A DNA stretch of 64,000 bases, from assembly GCA_017590115.1 (NCBI GenBank), contig JAGGNK010003335.1, positions 7,627,916 to 7,691,915 of the forward strand. Direction: 5' to 3'. This DNA is from Montifringilla adamsi (taxonomy: Eukaryota; Chordata; Aves; Passeriformes; Passeridae). Shown piece by piece: positions 1-14,828 of this stretch (the first letter of the stretch is position 1; each line of letters starts with the position of its first letter). The translations under genes were made by a program, and so were the position numbers. The notes below the pieces were generated by a model. It searched no databases, was not told the DNA's origin, and saw only the letters and a list, made by a program, of their open reading frames with translations.

Positions 1-3000
1 ATTCCAATACCAGAGCAATAAAAAGGTCCCTGTGGTGGCTTGGCAAATGTTTGTTTCCAATAGCTCCTATTGACAGCATTTGTGCCAGCTCCATATTTTC
101 TCTCCTCAGGTGTTCATGTAAATGTGGTTTAATCCAATAGCCCTGCAAATGTGCTCCCCCAGCTCCTAAAGCCAGCCGAGTTAGGAACACTCCCATGGAG
201 AAAGAGGCTTCATTTCTCAGGGAAAGGAGCTGCTAGAAAGTGTCTGCCCTGCTCAGCACCTCAGGGCAGAGAGAACAGGGCTGCATCCACAGGAGGGTTG
301 CACCTGTGGAGCAGTGCCTGGGGCCAGCCCTGCCTGTCCACCTGTGCCCAGGTTCTCCTCCTGCACCTCCTGCACTGTCACGCTCAGCCCCATGACCTGA
401 GCTCAGCAAAGCAGCTGTGACCTGCTCAGGGCTGAGACTGGTGTTTAAAGCAGGAGCAGCAAGGAAAGTACAGATCAAGTCACACTCACTGGACAAATTC
501 AGGTCCTGGGGCTACAACCTACTTAATGTGATAGGGGTGTGATTTGTGAAGCCTTTTCTCAAAAGACATTTTTCCTGCTGAGATCAGAGTCCCATTCTGG
601 GCAGGGAAGGGAAGAAGTACAGCAATTGCTGATTGTCTGCTCCCCTGCATCCCCTCCTGCAGAGGACACCAAGTTACAACTCCCATTTTAAATGCTCATC
701 TCACTTCCCTCTTCCACTAAAGGCAGCTACAGACGCTGTTCCTGCAACCCTGCCATAAACATACCCTGATGCTGAGGGCATGGGGGAGGCAGAGCAAAAT
801 GCAGAAACAGCTCAATAATAATAGTTATAATGATGATTATGATGATGATAATAATAATAATAGTAATTAAAAGGATGGTTGGGAAATAGTAGTTTGAGTT
901 TGTACAGAGCCGGCTTGAAAAATAGGCCGGGGACTGGGAAGTAGACTGCTTCATTTTTTTCCTCAAGGTTATATTCCTCTCTACTTTATCCACCACCATT
1001 GTAATTCTGTCTCTAAACCTAATAAATTTCCCACAGAAGCCCTATTCATTCTAAAACCTATGTCTGCTGATTCAGGGAACTGTCATGTTTTTCCATGCCA
1101 GAATCAGTTCACACTGTACTAAAAAAAAAAGCAAGATAAGGACTGGAAAATAAAAAGCAACATTGTGCTTTTACCCAAAAGCAAGAGGCAGCTTAGGGGG
1201 AGTTGACAGTCTTATTTTGCTGATCATCAGTCTCTGCAATAGGTTCTGTGACCAACTAATGAAATGCAGGCTGGAGGAACCACAATTTCATAGGAAATCT
1301 GCCCTCTCTTACACTGAAATCCAGAGATAAACGTGGGATGTAGCTGTATCTGTGCTGACTGCCCAGGCTGAGCAGCCACACACACATGGGTGTTGGGATG
1401 GAAAGAACACAATGGGCAGCCCTGCACTGGCCCAAGGACCATGGTAAACATTCCCACTAGCAATGTGGCGCTTGCAGACCAGAAACAGAGGTTATTCTTT
1501 TCCTTGTAGCTTTGAAACAGATGCAGTCTTTATATCAGAAAGACTTTTATTTCCTTTTGTAGGTAGAGGACAAGACCCTCTCTGGTGCCGCCGCACGACA
1601 CGCGTGGTACCCCCAAAGCAGAGCCGGGAGCCCCGCCGCAGCCCAGCTCCTGCCAGGGCAGGATGGCTTCCAAGCACACAGCACTGCAGGCTGCCCTCCC
1701 CTCACAGCCTTCCGAGAGGAGCTCAGCAAAAGTGCTTTTTGATCCTTTGTTCAGGAGTAAGTGGTGTGATGCCACCAAGCTCTGTCATTTTGCCATCCAC
1801 AATGGGACAGTTGCACTCCCTGGTCCCACGGGCAGCCTCACCTGTCTCCTGACACTCCTGGTCACATTTTCCTTTTAAAAGAACATTGATTCAGTCAGAT
1901 TTCAAACATTTGTTTACACTCGTTCTTTTTCTCTTGGGTGTGCCCTTTACATGCTTCTCTCCCCTGAAGCTCCGTGTGTCACTGTGCCAGGAGAAATCAT
2001 AATTAACACATAAATATTCACAGGGCAATAGGCTGAACAATTAAATTTGCCTGTTTGTACACATTTCCTTTTTCTAAGGTTATATCTCTCTAAAAGAAGT
2101 CTAGGCATTCTCTTTGAAGCTGTTTTAATTGGGGAAGAGCTGGCTCTTGCCAGCTAAACATTGCTAAAACATTGGTATTTGCCACTGTTGAGGTGCCTTT
2201 TGATTTCGTTTGGTTTTTTGCTGATACAATTTGCTAAGCGGCCAGCCTCATCTTAATTTATTTATTGGCTCATCTCAAGCAACGGCTACAAGTTAATTAC
2301 AGTTTGCTTTTTGCAACACAAAATCATGCAGCACGTGTGTTTTTTTATCAGGAATCAAATCCTTGGATTACTCTGTTAATTGTGACCTGGATTAACCACA
2401 GAGAGTATTCCAATTTAGCAGACAATTTCCCTGGCTTACTTTTGCAGTCACAAGCCATGTTTCATTGGCAGAAAGTAAGGTAAAACCATTAAGTGTGCTC
2501 TGGGAATGGCATTTAATTTCTGTATCAAGAGTTCTCCATTTAAATCTGCCACCATTTCTGCTATTAAAGAAGCAGAGCAGCAACCCAGGCTTTTTGTAAT
2601 AATTCATAACCTCTCAGCAACCAAGAGCATGTTACACAGAAACTGCTGCATGATCCATCGCCACCCCCCACGGACTCAACTTTTGTTGGCAGATTTGTCA
2701 ATCATGTTTATAGGCTCCTTTCTGCTGTACAGTCAGGAATTCTCATCCTATTTTGACTTGTGTCATAAAAATGCACCAGGACTGATATACACCCAAGGAC
2801 TTTCTGTTGATTTGTTTCTGTCGCACAAGCTATGTCTAATTTATTTATAACTTATCTCATTCTATTAGATCACTTTGCAATCATATTTAATTTAGATTTA
2901 TTCCCGACAGTTCAGGCTGGCTTCAGGCATTTAATTAAATTTTGCCCTCTTAAGCCACTTAGTCAGTCTAGATTTTAAACATGATGGCGTTTTCCCTTGG

Positions 3001-6000
3001 ACAGCATTTTCTATCCATAACCTTTGAATTGGTAATTTGTGCAGTTGCACCTCACATGACATTTTCAGGAGCTCTCGATGCTGTGCAGTGTGAGCACCTG
3101 TGAAGAGAGGAAGCCCAGCACCATCCAGCCATGCTTTGATGGGCACTGCACCATTTAGACACCATTTTACTCTGCATTTTAACCTGAAATTGAAATCCCT
3201 GACTCAAACATGGCAGAAGGGATGAGGGCAAAAGTATAGATAATAAAGATAATAAACTGTGCTGTTAAATTACATGTTTCATTTGATTTTGGAGGTTCAA
3301 ATTGAGAATTAAAATCTATGTTTCTCAAAAATTCTAGTATAAAAGTATTAAATACTCCTAGAATTCAATTCTATTCAGATTCTTTTAATTTTATATTATT
3401 ACCCTTTAGGAGATGGACCTGAAAGTGTTTAGAAAAAGAATAAAATATATAACTGAAAATTAAGATTAGAAAATAATCTTAACTACAATTTTCACTGACT
3501 ACTTTGCTTTTCTTACCTGATTTCTATTAATAAGCAAAAAAAACCTTTGAATGAACAGGATTCTTCATGGTTTATTATGAATTTTTCCTCTCTTGCTGAT
3601 TACTGGAATTGTGTCTCTCCTTCTGCTGGTACTGACAAATTACAGTATTTCAGAGAGCACACTTTAAATTTCCCTTTGTCCTGAAAATTACTTCATTTTT
3701 GTTCCTCAGTTTTGAACAAAACCCTCTGAGTTTCACTAATGCCTCCTCCTTGGTGCAAATCCTCCCCTTTAATTTTCTCCTGCCACTCTGTCAAGTCTGG
3801 TATCATCAAAATGCAGATTAAGACATGACTCCACAATAGCCACACACCTCTGTGTGCTTTATTGTGGTCTGCAGTTCCTAAAGCACCTGGACATCCTGCC
3901 TGCTGCTTTCTTGCCCAAGCCCAGGGCAGAGCACACTGCAGAGACAGCTGGGCTAATCATGATGCAAATTCAGTGATAAACTAGTCGCTTAAATTCCACT
4001 AATATATCTTAATTTTTCACCCAGCAATATGATATATGGTGCCAATATAATTCAATCTTCTTACATTTTTCATGAGTTAAATAAATCACATCAAGATAGA
4101 GTCCTTCAACCACAGTATTTCACTCTGCCTGCAAATCTCCTTCACACGAGTGCAGAGGAAACTCCACATCCACCTTTACTGGCATCAGGGAAGTCAAACC
4201 CAAGGAAATGTGGATGCCAGGAAGCAGCAGGTGATGGACATGGGCAGTCCCCCAGGTTAGCATTCTGTGAGTTACTATTTCAAAAAAGGCATCAGAAGAA
4301 CCTGTCTGTAAGGAGCTTTCCTGCTGCTGCTCAAGCTCAGGCACTGGGATAAGAGTAATTATACTCTCTCCACAATTCTGGACTTTCTTTTTAAAGCACA
4401 GCCATTGTTTCAACCCTTCCTCCCTCAGCCCAATGGATCCACAGCATCCACAGAAATGTCTGGACCATTTCAGCACCAACATCTTGCCTTCAGCACTGCT
4501 GGGCAGGAGCAGTGAACCCATAAGGGCATTTTCCCAGAAGTGATTTCCAAAGGGTTAAAGAGGGCTCTGATTTGTTGTGTGTTCCAGCTCACAGCCTCAC
4601 AAACCTGGGCCACCCAGGGCTTCTCCCTGCTGCTGCTGGGTTCCAGTCTTGCAGCACCCCAGGCTGCTTGAATGAAAGTATTGTAAAAATTTGGTTTTCT
4701 CCCCACATTTTTGATGGAAAAGAGCAAATGGACAACTCCCATGAGTAAACACCCGTTGTTATAAGCAAAGATCATGCAATGAGCCTCTGGAGGTACAAGC
4801 AATCTTGCTACCAGAGTAGCAATCTCAACCTTCATAGTCATCACTACAGTTTAGGGCATTACAATTCTATAAGAAATCTTTAGCATTCCATATCAAAGTA
4901 TTTTGGGATCATAAAAAATTACAGCTCAAGCAAAATGTATTTCATATCCTTGCTTTCAATTTCTCCCTCTCTAGCACAGGTCATCCTGCTACAGAGCACT
5001 TGCTCTCCTGCCTCTGGCAGAGCTGCTCTTTGTCATCTTCCTTTCATCGTTTATTTTCAAAGCTGCTCTATAAACTTCTTATCAATGCATTTCTAATAAT
5101 CTTAACAGACTTTTATCAAGGAAAATGATAAGTTTCTACTGTCAAGAGGCCTTTCTCTGAGCCTCAAGTGCTGACATTTTTTTGACGATTTATCTAAAGT
5201 CAATTGTCTTCTATTGACTTTTTTCAGCCAGTTCCAGAATGACGACACTTTTTAGCTCTGACAGTTCATTTGGCTTTCTATGCTTTCTTTTTCTTTTGGT
5301 TTTTCCCTACCATCCATAAATCTTTAAAAAAAGGCAAAAACAACCACTGTACTTTGGCAACAATGTCTCACTTCAAATGTGTTCCATTAATTTCTCTGAT
5401 TCTGTTGCTCTCACTGCCATCAAAACCAGAGACAACAAAACATTTTAAAAAGCTACTGAGGTTCTTATTTGATAGCCAATGTAGGTATATTTTCAATATT
5501 TTGGTTTGTTGACTGTGGAGTGTTACTTGCTCTCATTTCCCTTTGGAATCACTAAGTGCTCGTCCTGGAAGATGCTGGAGCTGACTCAGGGGCCACAGCT
5601 GCTTTGCACCCAGGGAAGCCAGCCAGGGGTGGCTGTGTCCCTTGGGCATCCCCAGCCCCTTTACCCAATTCCTCAGTTTCCAGCTGCTCTGAGGTCTGAC
5701 TCTGCACCCTCTTTGCTGCCTGCTCATTACAAACTCCTTTGATGTTCAGCAGAGAAAGATGAAAGCATCATTTACAGCCTTTGCTGAACTGGAACCACAT
5801 GTCTATTTTCCTTCTGCAACAGACTTTTTTTCTGCAATACAACTCCACTTTCCTACATGTTCCTTCATTCTTCATACACAAATGATTTGATCGAGCTTTA
5901 CTCTATATTCTCTGCAATAAACCATTTCAGGATTTAGTCCAACCTTATGTTGCTGCAATGTCATGTTAGGAAGCAAATTAAGTTTATTTTTATATCACTT

Positions 6001-9000
6001 TCTTACAAGACTGTCTGTTCAAACAGAGATCTCTTCTTCTAAATACCCAGGTTTTTATTCTCTTTCCAATTCCCATCACCTTTGATTTCCTTCCTTTCTC
6101 CTTTTCCTTCTGTTCATTGCAGACCAATGAGGTCTTTCCTTCAGAACACTCTTGTAACACCCCCACACCACAGCTCAGACATCAGAGCAGCTCAGCATTT
6201 TCAGATTCCCTGTATCACACTCACCCATGAGCCCAGGGGATCCTTCAGAGGCCACTGGTCCACACCAGAACTCAACATCTGTGACACCCACTGCTCCCCA
6301 GCCAAGGGGCTTTGATTGAGGGTCTGATGCCAAATAAGAGAAGAAGGAAACCTTTTAATTTACTAGATAATCTCTTCTACCTTTCCCAAACCTCTCTCAC
6401 CGTAGCATTTCCTTGAAAATTTCGGGCACACCTCAAATTCCTTGCATCCACCTGCCATGGATTTGTGCCTATTGATTGTAGCTGTATCCACACTGCTGAG
6501 AAATCCCTCTCCACTCCATAAAGGATTCTTTAGGTGTGAATTGCAATTGCTAATTTTAAATTCATAGCTGTCACCATTGAAAGGCCTTCCTCAGCAACTT
6601 CTGCCATGTATGTTCTCAGCTATTACATCAAACCCTCCTCTGCTACCTAAGAACAGAACAAATAAATTCTAATCACATGTACAAACATCCTTCCAATATT
6701 TGCTAAGCATTAAATCAACTCTTTATCTTCTCTCTTATTATTTCCCAGCATACTCTTAAAGCTCAAGAGAGCCAGAAAATGAGAGGAAATGTGCAGAGCA
6801 TGCCAAAAGAAAGCAGGAGGGGACTGCACATTTTTGATTCAAGGGAGGAATCAGAGGCTTGAGTGATGGCTGACAACAGACTGGATGAGGAGCCCAGTAC
6901 CAGGTTTAAACCTCATTAAAGTCTGAAGCTTATAACTAGACCACAGCCTTGAGAAATATATTGGGTAAAAAGGTTTATTATTACCAAAGAAGTAAATGTG
7001 TAGAAATTTTTGATAAGATAGGTGGTGCATTGCACTAAGTAGTTTCTTTAGTTATTATTTTGCACTGGGTGATTGGAATTTTGCCAACAGATATGTATGA
7101 TAGAGAAGAGACTGTCTTTACGTAGATCTGTTTGGCAGGGGCTGGCACAGCCTCTTTCCGTTTTAATCTCTCCTAGGTCTTCATTGTTATTTACTTATGC
7201 TACTGTCACGGCCTTAAAAAAATCAAGATCTGATTCAGGATGGAATTTTTCTACACTTCTGAATGACTTTGAACCACGAGTCCCTTTTGCTTTTGATACC
7301 AAAGGTGCTCCTAAGAGCACATGAAATCTTTAATCTGCCGGAATTGGAGGTGGCAGAGGAGCATGTCTGTAGTAGGTGGAAAGCATTGCAGCAGCAGTGG
7401 AAGCAAAGACACTCCCTCACTCCCAGAGCCACGTTTGCCTCAGTCAGAGGCAAAGTGCCTTTGCTTGCCACAGCTCAGCTGAACACACCTCCAGGAGCAA
7501 AGCTGAGGAGAGGACAAGAGGTGGTGGTCCCAAAGCCACTACAGAAGCCATAAAATGAGACCTCTGTTTGACAGGCTGCAAAGTCAGTGAGAAATGGGAT
7601 CTCTGACATGCACAAAGCCAAACGAAACCCAAAAGCTTTTTTCCTTAAAAAAAATATCAAGAACCTCACACACAAACACAATTTCAGCACTCAAGGTGCA
7701 GCTGGCACACAGACATGCAGATACCCTTGTCTTACCAGCTCCAGATCTGAAAGTTGCAAGGACAATGTATTCAATCTGGATTGCCAAATATATTGCTATA
7801 AATAGCATACAAAGCTGTGAAGAATATGTAATGCTACCGAGAGAATTCCTTTATTTTATCCTGAACCATTCTTTGCAGTTTTCATGATTTTCCTAACTGA
7901 GCCCACCAGCATTCTGCATTGCACAAGGATTAACACACCCATCATGTTTTGTGTTCCTGAAATCATTGTTTCTACAGTGCATTTGGAAAAGAAGTTCACA
8001 TCAAAAACACGTTCCCAGTAGTGTAAAATGGAAACTGGAGAGTGTGGAAAGGTGCCTGTGCTGTGGTGGGCTCTGGATGGGGGCAGAACCCAAAGTCCTG
8101 TACTGGAGAGCACCTGTAATGCCTCACAGCCTGTCCAAAAGGACGAGAGGACACATTTCTGGAGAGAAAAGGAGGACACTGCAGGACTAAGGGTGGAAAG
8201 AGGCAGAACCTCCCTCCTTTGTGAGGAGTGCCTTTCCCAGGTAGGCACTACCCACAGGGACAGAGGAGCCAGCAGCCTTTGAACTGCTCCATCTCACCCA
8301 CTCCAGGTGAGTCTCCCTTCTCAGCTCTGGCTCCAACAGGAGCCAGTCTCAAGTGTTAATTTGTGCTTTTCACAGGAGTCCTGAACTCTGAGGGCACAGA
8401 GAAGAAATTGGGCATTTGAAATGTCAATCAGCACACACCAGACAGGATCCTTCTGACTATGTCCCCAACAAATGTTACGGGCTCAAAACATCTATTAATT
8501 ACAGGGAGCAAAGGACACCTAGAGCAAGAATGGTAAATTAAATCAAGGGTGTTTCAAAGGAGGAGTGGTTCCAAAGCACCTGGCAGAGGGAAGGAACAAG
8601 GAAAACGGTCCTGATGATTAGAATATGCTGCCAATATTTCTAATGAACTTTTGGTTGTTTAAATTCAGATTTTGTATTTGCACATAACATATACAGAAGC
8701 AAATTAGTCTACTCTGGAAAGCTAAGCAGCCAAATCCTGCTAATTCCTGCTAATAACCAATATTCCATTACAAGCCGCTGAAGCTAAAAAAATTAGTGAG
8801 TAAACAAGCAAATAAGACAAGCTGAAAAGCAGAGTATCACAAGATGTTTTTTATGGAGGTTCAGTGATTTGTAGCTGCTTGTGGAAAGCAGATATGTAAT
8901 TTTCTACTCTGTCTCTCTGACAGTCAGAGAGGAGGAGGACAGAGCCAGTAGCTCATATTGCCAGAATGGCTCCATCCTCCCCACCAGGGCAGCTCATGGA

Positions 9001-9861
9001 ACCTGCTGCAAACCAGTGAGCAGTGGGAGGGAGCAGGTCCTGGCAGGACGAGGAAAAATTTTAACAGGCTGCAAATTCAACACCATTTCTGTAGGTCATG
9101 TTACACGGCCCAAGAGGGGCCTGTTAGATCAAGTGACACAAAGCCATTAAACATTATATTTCCCCAGTGCAATTGGAGTAATGAAACACCTAGAGTTAGA
9201 TGAGTCTGTGCTACCCTTGCCTGCAAATATCAGAGCTGTTGCTGCTCAGAGCTGTGCCGGGATTGAAGGGAGTGGTACGTGAGAGCCAGCAGAGATGCAG
9301 AGCCTGGGGCCAGGTCTGCAGCAGGACAGAGCCCAAAGCACAGCAGAAGATAACCAAGTGCAAATAGGCTTGTGAGGAGCTCCCACCACGTGCCTGGAGG
9401 TGCTCAGCTTCCCAAAGTGCCCCTGTGGGAGAGCAGCACGCTTCTGAGGTGCCACTCCACTGGTGATCAAGTGATGGGCGCACACAGAGCCCTGAGCAGC
9501 AGCTGGGGTGAGGCACGAGGTGTGCTGAGGCAGCAAATTGTGCCACAGCACAGGTCGTGTGAGGAGGGCAGGAGCTGTGCTCCCTGCTCCTGCCACACCA
9601 GAGCATCCCAGGCCAGCTGGGAATGACAGGGTGCCAGACCCCATCCGTGCTCAGGTGCTGACAGAGCTCGGGTCACTCCACCTTCACCCCTCTGCATGAA
9701 AAGGCTTCATTAGAGCAGCTGGGGGGTCACGGGAGGAGCAGGAGAGGAGGCTGTGCTGCCAGGAGCCAGAGCTGCCTGGCAGGAGCTGGGTACACGGGCA
9801 CAGGGTACCCAAACACCCTGGAAGACAAAGCAAAAGTGAAAAGTTGGCCATCAAATGACTT
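1..9861. other. Gene-free DNA, left edge of window
   Basis: No exon, RNA gene or intact element recognised. Sequence is mostly unique and AT-rich, with the trinucleotide repeat at 814-869. About 1980-2930 stands out as unusually AT-rich with many TTAATTA and GGATTA words and might be conserved regulatory DNA. Short open frames on both strands overlap one another and have no recognisable domain. By human gene order SPOCK1 may lie further left; I saw none of its exons. Confidence 0.6.
814..869. repeat. Imperfect (ATR)n trinucleotide microsatellite
   Basis: A run of AAT, GAT and TAA triplets with a central ATGATGATTATGATGATGAT core and an (AAT) tail. It is imperfect and AT-rich. The isoleucine-rich antisense frame across it is a product of the repeat. 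Confidence 0.9.
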
Positions 9862-9975
9862 GGCCAGGTTTGATGGGCCCTGAGCTACCCAGGGCTGTGA
9901 GTGGTGTCCTTGCCCATGGGAGGGATTGGAGCTAGCTGATCTCCAAGGTTCCTTCCAACCCAAGCCATTCTATGA
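9862..9975 (+). mobile_element. CR1 LINE 3' end fragment
   Basis: The plus strand carries GGGCCCTGAGC, then GTGTCCTTGCCCATGGGAGG, TGATCTCCAAGGTTCCTTCC, and ends AACCCAAGCCATTCTATGA. This is the typical terminal segment of a CR1 retrotransposon, about 115 bases long. Confidence 0.85.
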
Positions 9976-12900
9976 AATCCATGGAGTTAAATGGGGACAA
10001 GGAAATGCAAACAAAGGCCAAATGTGCCCAAAGCTGAGAAGCAGCCTCAGCAGCTATTTTCCAGCTTCACAGGTATGAAACAGCAATGTCAACACTCAGG
10101 AGAAAGTTTCCAAAAAGACCATTTTTCTCAGCAATTCCCCAATTAGCTGATTTGACACAATAACCACCCCTGTGCATCCCAAACCTTCTTTATAATAATA
10201 ATAAAGAAGGTGTCAGGAGCAAGAGCAGGCAGGCTAGTGGGCAGTAAGCCCAGGGAGAGGGGAGGCTGGAATCGCCCCACTGTGTTCCTGCCTGCTCCAA
10301 GCCCTCCCAGCACAGAAGGGAACATAATTTTCCACTTTCCATTTATGATTTATTTTTAAAGCACCGTATAAATCTGAGTCTACGTGAAGCTGTTCCCACT
10401 AAAGTGCTGCTTGCCAACACTCCCTTTGAAGAAATATTTCCTTGGATTCCATTGCTGCCAGTTGCCAAGCCACGAACACCCTGAGATAAGGAACCTTGCC
10501 CAGGTGCTGCAGCAGCTGCTTGTGGGACGTAGAGATACCACCCAAATTAGAGTGTGTGAGAGAGGGACAGAACAAAGATATGGACAGGTCAAGAGCTGCA
10601 GAACAGCTACAGGCACTTTTGCTCTTCTTCTCCTCCATCTGCTCCCTGGGAATACTGTCAAGGTCTTGCCCCACAGCAGAGAGCTGACAAAAAAATAGTA
10701 AAACCAGGAAAATTTTCATTTTTAGTTCAGGCTTTTTCTGTTGAAAGAAGACCTCCTCTCTTCTATTATATTGTTTTTCAGACAATCTGATTACAATACT
10801 TGAAAAGTTTCCTTTTTTTCCAAGAAGCTGACTCACTGTCACTTTATTTCAACTGCTTGCACTTTAATATCAGCCACAGGCTACTTCAGGAATTATACAT
10901 ATAAAATAAAAAAATTTTTAAAAGGCCCATCCAAAAAGATGAGGAAGTCAAATTATTTTCCCTGCTTTGATGTTTATTTGTGTTTTGTACTGCAGGGTAC
11001 TTGTGCAATATGCACAGAAATGCCAGGAGAATGAGTGAATCCTGCTCAAGTAATTTAGAGGATGAAATGGTAAAAGAAACTGCTTTGAACTCAGCCCAAT
11101 GGCACATGGGAAAATGCACCTCCTGCCTCTGCACATGGCCACTTCTTCCCAGCTTGGGTTTGTTACCACCAAGGCAAGACTGGCCACAACCACACCAGGC
11201 AGGCCTGGGATGTTAAGGTTTTTGTCAGGGTTGGAGACAGCAATACAGGCAAATTTCAGAGCAAGGAAATAATGTGTCTTGTTTTTCTTCAGAACCCTCT
11301 GGATTTAAAAACTTTAAAACCCCCAAAATCTCATCTTTGTCCATAATTTAGAAAATTGGTCCAAAGTTGTGAGGGAAATGTGGAAGAGAGCTCTGTAACT
11401 GCACCTTGTTTGTGTGAACACCACACCGATGTCAATGCTTTGGCTAAATAAACTTTAGTATTGCAACTGTAAATTGAAATCCAAACCTTGGCTAATGTGA
11501 ATTAGTGCTGGATTATAATGCTACATCATGATAAGCAGCTTCAAAATATTTCAAACAGATTTGGAAAGTTGTTCTCCATTAGATTATAAATACTATTAAC
11601 AGATAACAAGCCATAAAAGCCCATCACTTCAAAGGGGATCTTCTGGCCATTTTCTATCAGAGGAGCTGAAGGGACATAGTTTACTGATCTAAATTTGAAA
11701 GCAGAAAGCAAATCACAGCATCCAGAATTATTATTGATTCCTGAAGTTATTAACTTAAAGGATTACCTTGTTCACTTCATTTTTGTTAGGGATAACACAT
11801 TAGCTAGATATAACAAGAGATAAGACAGGCCAAGATTTTAGCTCTAATCATTAAGGGCCTTTGAAGTTATGCATGAAATCCCAATAAAGATGTTGTTTTT
11901 TTCTTCCCAGAACAATACTGTGGACGTGAGGGAAGAGCAGGGGGCTGACCTGGGCTGAGAAAAGAAGCAGGAGGCTTTGGCAGAAAAAGCTTCATGTCTG
12001 AGACACCCAATCACTTCCTCACATCTGCACAGGACACATCTCTGTTAACAGTTTATGAAATAGTCATTATTGACAGATCCACTCGGGGTTATGCCAGCAG
12101 CTATACAAACATGTAGTTAAAAAAGCAGCAACAAAAATGTCCTTCCCAAATGAACAAATCACAGAGGATTAATGAAATGGGGCAGCCAAGGCCTCCTGAG
12201 GGAACACCAGACTAAATTAAACTTGCCATCAGCTGATCAGCATGAAGTTTTCTTCTCAGCAAAACCCATCAAAAGAGATTTCATTGCAAAGCACTTGGAC
12301 AACTAGTTTTTATTAAAGGGTTTTAAAATGTTTTCCACCTTACTCCAGCAAACGTGTCAAACCCTTGCCCAGTCTCAGTGACAGCATTTGCACTGACCCA
12401 GAGAGCAAAGGGGGTTTCTCTCTGTGATTACAGCTGAGCTGTCATGCTGAGACCTATTTTGATCCTGGAACTCGAGATAACCCTGTAGACCAAATGGGTC
12501 TGTATTTAGATTATACTGTCTTGCCACTGATAACAGAGATTTGAGAAAAGTGCTTCATGGGAAGGATTACAGCAGGATCTGTCTGCCCAATACCCCTGTA
12601 AGCACAATCCCCTTTCCCAAATTCCCAGGGTCCTCCCTATGGGCAGGTTGTCTCAATGGCTACAAATCTCTCATACAAACACATAACAGGTAGTGACACA
12701 TTTACAGCACTTTTCATCTTTACAGCAGGGTGTGCTGGTCAGTTTTTATTACACTTACCAGAAAAAGTGCTTTCCTTCATGTCCACTAGCAAAGAGAGGT
12801 TTTTTTTTTCCCAGACAATCTGTAACCATACAATAAAGATATATACACATTTTGCCATATTACAGTAATTGATAGAAAAAGTTAGCTCTAAGCCCAGTAT

Positions 12901-14746
12901 GTTTCTGCCTCCTTTCCCAACTAGTCCATCACATCATTCTGAAAATGTTCTTTTTATGGTGCCTTAGTACTTGGCACCATCTAGGCCTGAAGTGCTCCCC
13001 CAAGGGTTTGCATTAGGCTCAGAAAGGATGAAAGAATGAACTAACAAGATCAGAGCTGTAGCAGGTTCAGCTTTAGGGGCCACAGCAAGTAAATTTCTAG
13101 TTTGTAACACTTGCTTATTCCTGAAGTTATTAATCGCTCCCATGCAGTATTTATAGCTGGGCTGCTTGCTTCCCTTTCCCCAAGCAAAACTGTCACTATT
13201 TTAATGCCATAATAAGCTGATTTCCTAATGTATAACTTCAAAGGAAAACTTTCTTCTTCTGCTTGATAAAGTATTAATGGGGATAATGGAGCATGGTGAC
13301 ACTACACAGAACCACAAGAACCCTTTTGGGGCTCCAATGCAGCACAGTCCCTGGCTGGCAGCTTTTGTTCTTGCAGGTTATCTAGTGAACTTGCCTGCAG
13401 GAAGTTCTCTGTCTTCTTTCCCAAATTGTGACCAGGGACTGCAAGTATTTAACCAGCACATTCTGTTCCTTTTACAGCTCCCAGTCAAGGTGGTGTCAGG
13501 AGAATGAGGAGGAGACTCCTTCATTTTGCACCTGGGAGGGTTTAGCAATGAGGGCACAAGTTGGGAGGGATGAAGGAAGAGGCAAGAACAGCCAGAACAG
13601 GGTATGGCTTAAAGCCTCCTCAAGAGAGTGCAGAAAGGATGCACCCACCATCTCAGGCTGTGTCTGCCAGCCAGACCTTCTGCAAATACAAGCTACAGCC
13701 AAAAATGCTTCTCCCTTTCAGCTAGGGAGGGTCTGGTGGATCTCCCTCAGTCAATATTTGATGCACAAACACATCAGTTTGATCTCTCAAATACAACACA
13801 TGCACCTGTCCTGGGTATTCAGCACCAGCCCGTGCTCCTGCATTGAGATGAATTTGCAGGAACCGCACTCAAAACTACTTGAGGAATTCAAACATGTAGG
13901 ATGGCTGGAAAGCTGTAAGGAGAGCTGTCAGGGGAAAAGAAAGCTGGAGAATAGCTCAGACAGCAATTCTTGCTGCGGGCTGGAAGGCACAGGGTGCCAA
14001 TCATGGGCAGGCATCTGCATTGCACAGAGATAACAGAGGTGCTGAGCTGCAGGGAACATCATTTCACAGGAGACCTTCCTGCCTTAGCGTGGCTCTTGGC
14101 TCTGCTGCAAGGGGATAAATGCAGCTGTGCTCTATGGTGATTTATTCAAATTCCCATTCAGGTCTTTTCCTAGCATTGCCAAGGCTTCTGTGTAAAAGGA
14201 AGATGCTGCAAAGCTTGGGAGAAGCAGCTCTGCATGTGTGCTGCAAACGGGTGAATACAGCATGGACTGGGCTGAGGTGGAGTGACTGGGTTACTTGGGG
14301 GCGTTGCTGTGCTATCACTGTTTATAAGCTTTCTGTCAGATCTTTCACTGCTTTCCATCTCATTTCATGATGACTGGTATAGGTGCTGCCATAGTGCCCA
14401 ACCACTCGACTTCAGTTATTTGTCAATATATTCAATATGCAGTTATTTAATCGGAATAGTACTTACATGAAAAAATGGATTCTGTGCTACTGGTGCCATC
14501 CCACAGGTTTAATGTCACCCCTGGCTAACCTCAATAAACATTTCAGCACCCCAAGTCATTATTCATTAAAGGAACATCAGCTTCTGGCCTCTGTAATGGG
14601 TCCAGTGTTCCACCCTGCTGTGCTGGAGACAGAATCCCCCCCGTGCCAGTGCTGCAGCACCAGCCTTTCTGTGTGGGAATCACAAAATCCAGTGGCTTAT
14701 TCAGCCTCTCACAGAGGAATATTCATTAATGTTTACTGATGTAGAA

Positions 14747-14828
14747 TGCACACACTACATTAGTCACAATCCTATAAGTAAACATGTTTTTCATACACAC
14801 TACATTAATCCTGAGCCTATAAATAAAC
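14747..14828. repeat. Diverged direct duplication
   Basis: CACACACTACATTAGTCAC with CCTATAAGTAAACATG is followed by CACACTACATTAATCC with CCTATAAATAAACAG. The spacing is about 50 bases. It is a local duplication with several substitutions. Confidence 0.6.

Noticed and set aside
13428..14033. 201-codon plus-strand open frame
   Set aside because: No recognisable domain, no signal peptide, no relation to neighbours. Length is near the chance maximum for this much sequence.
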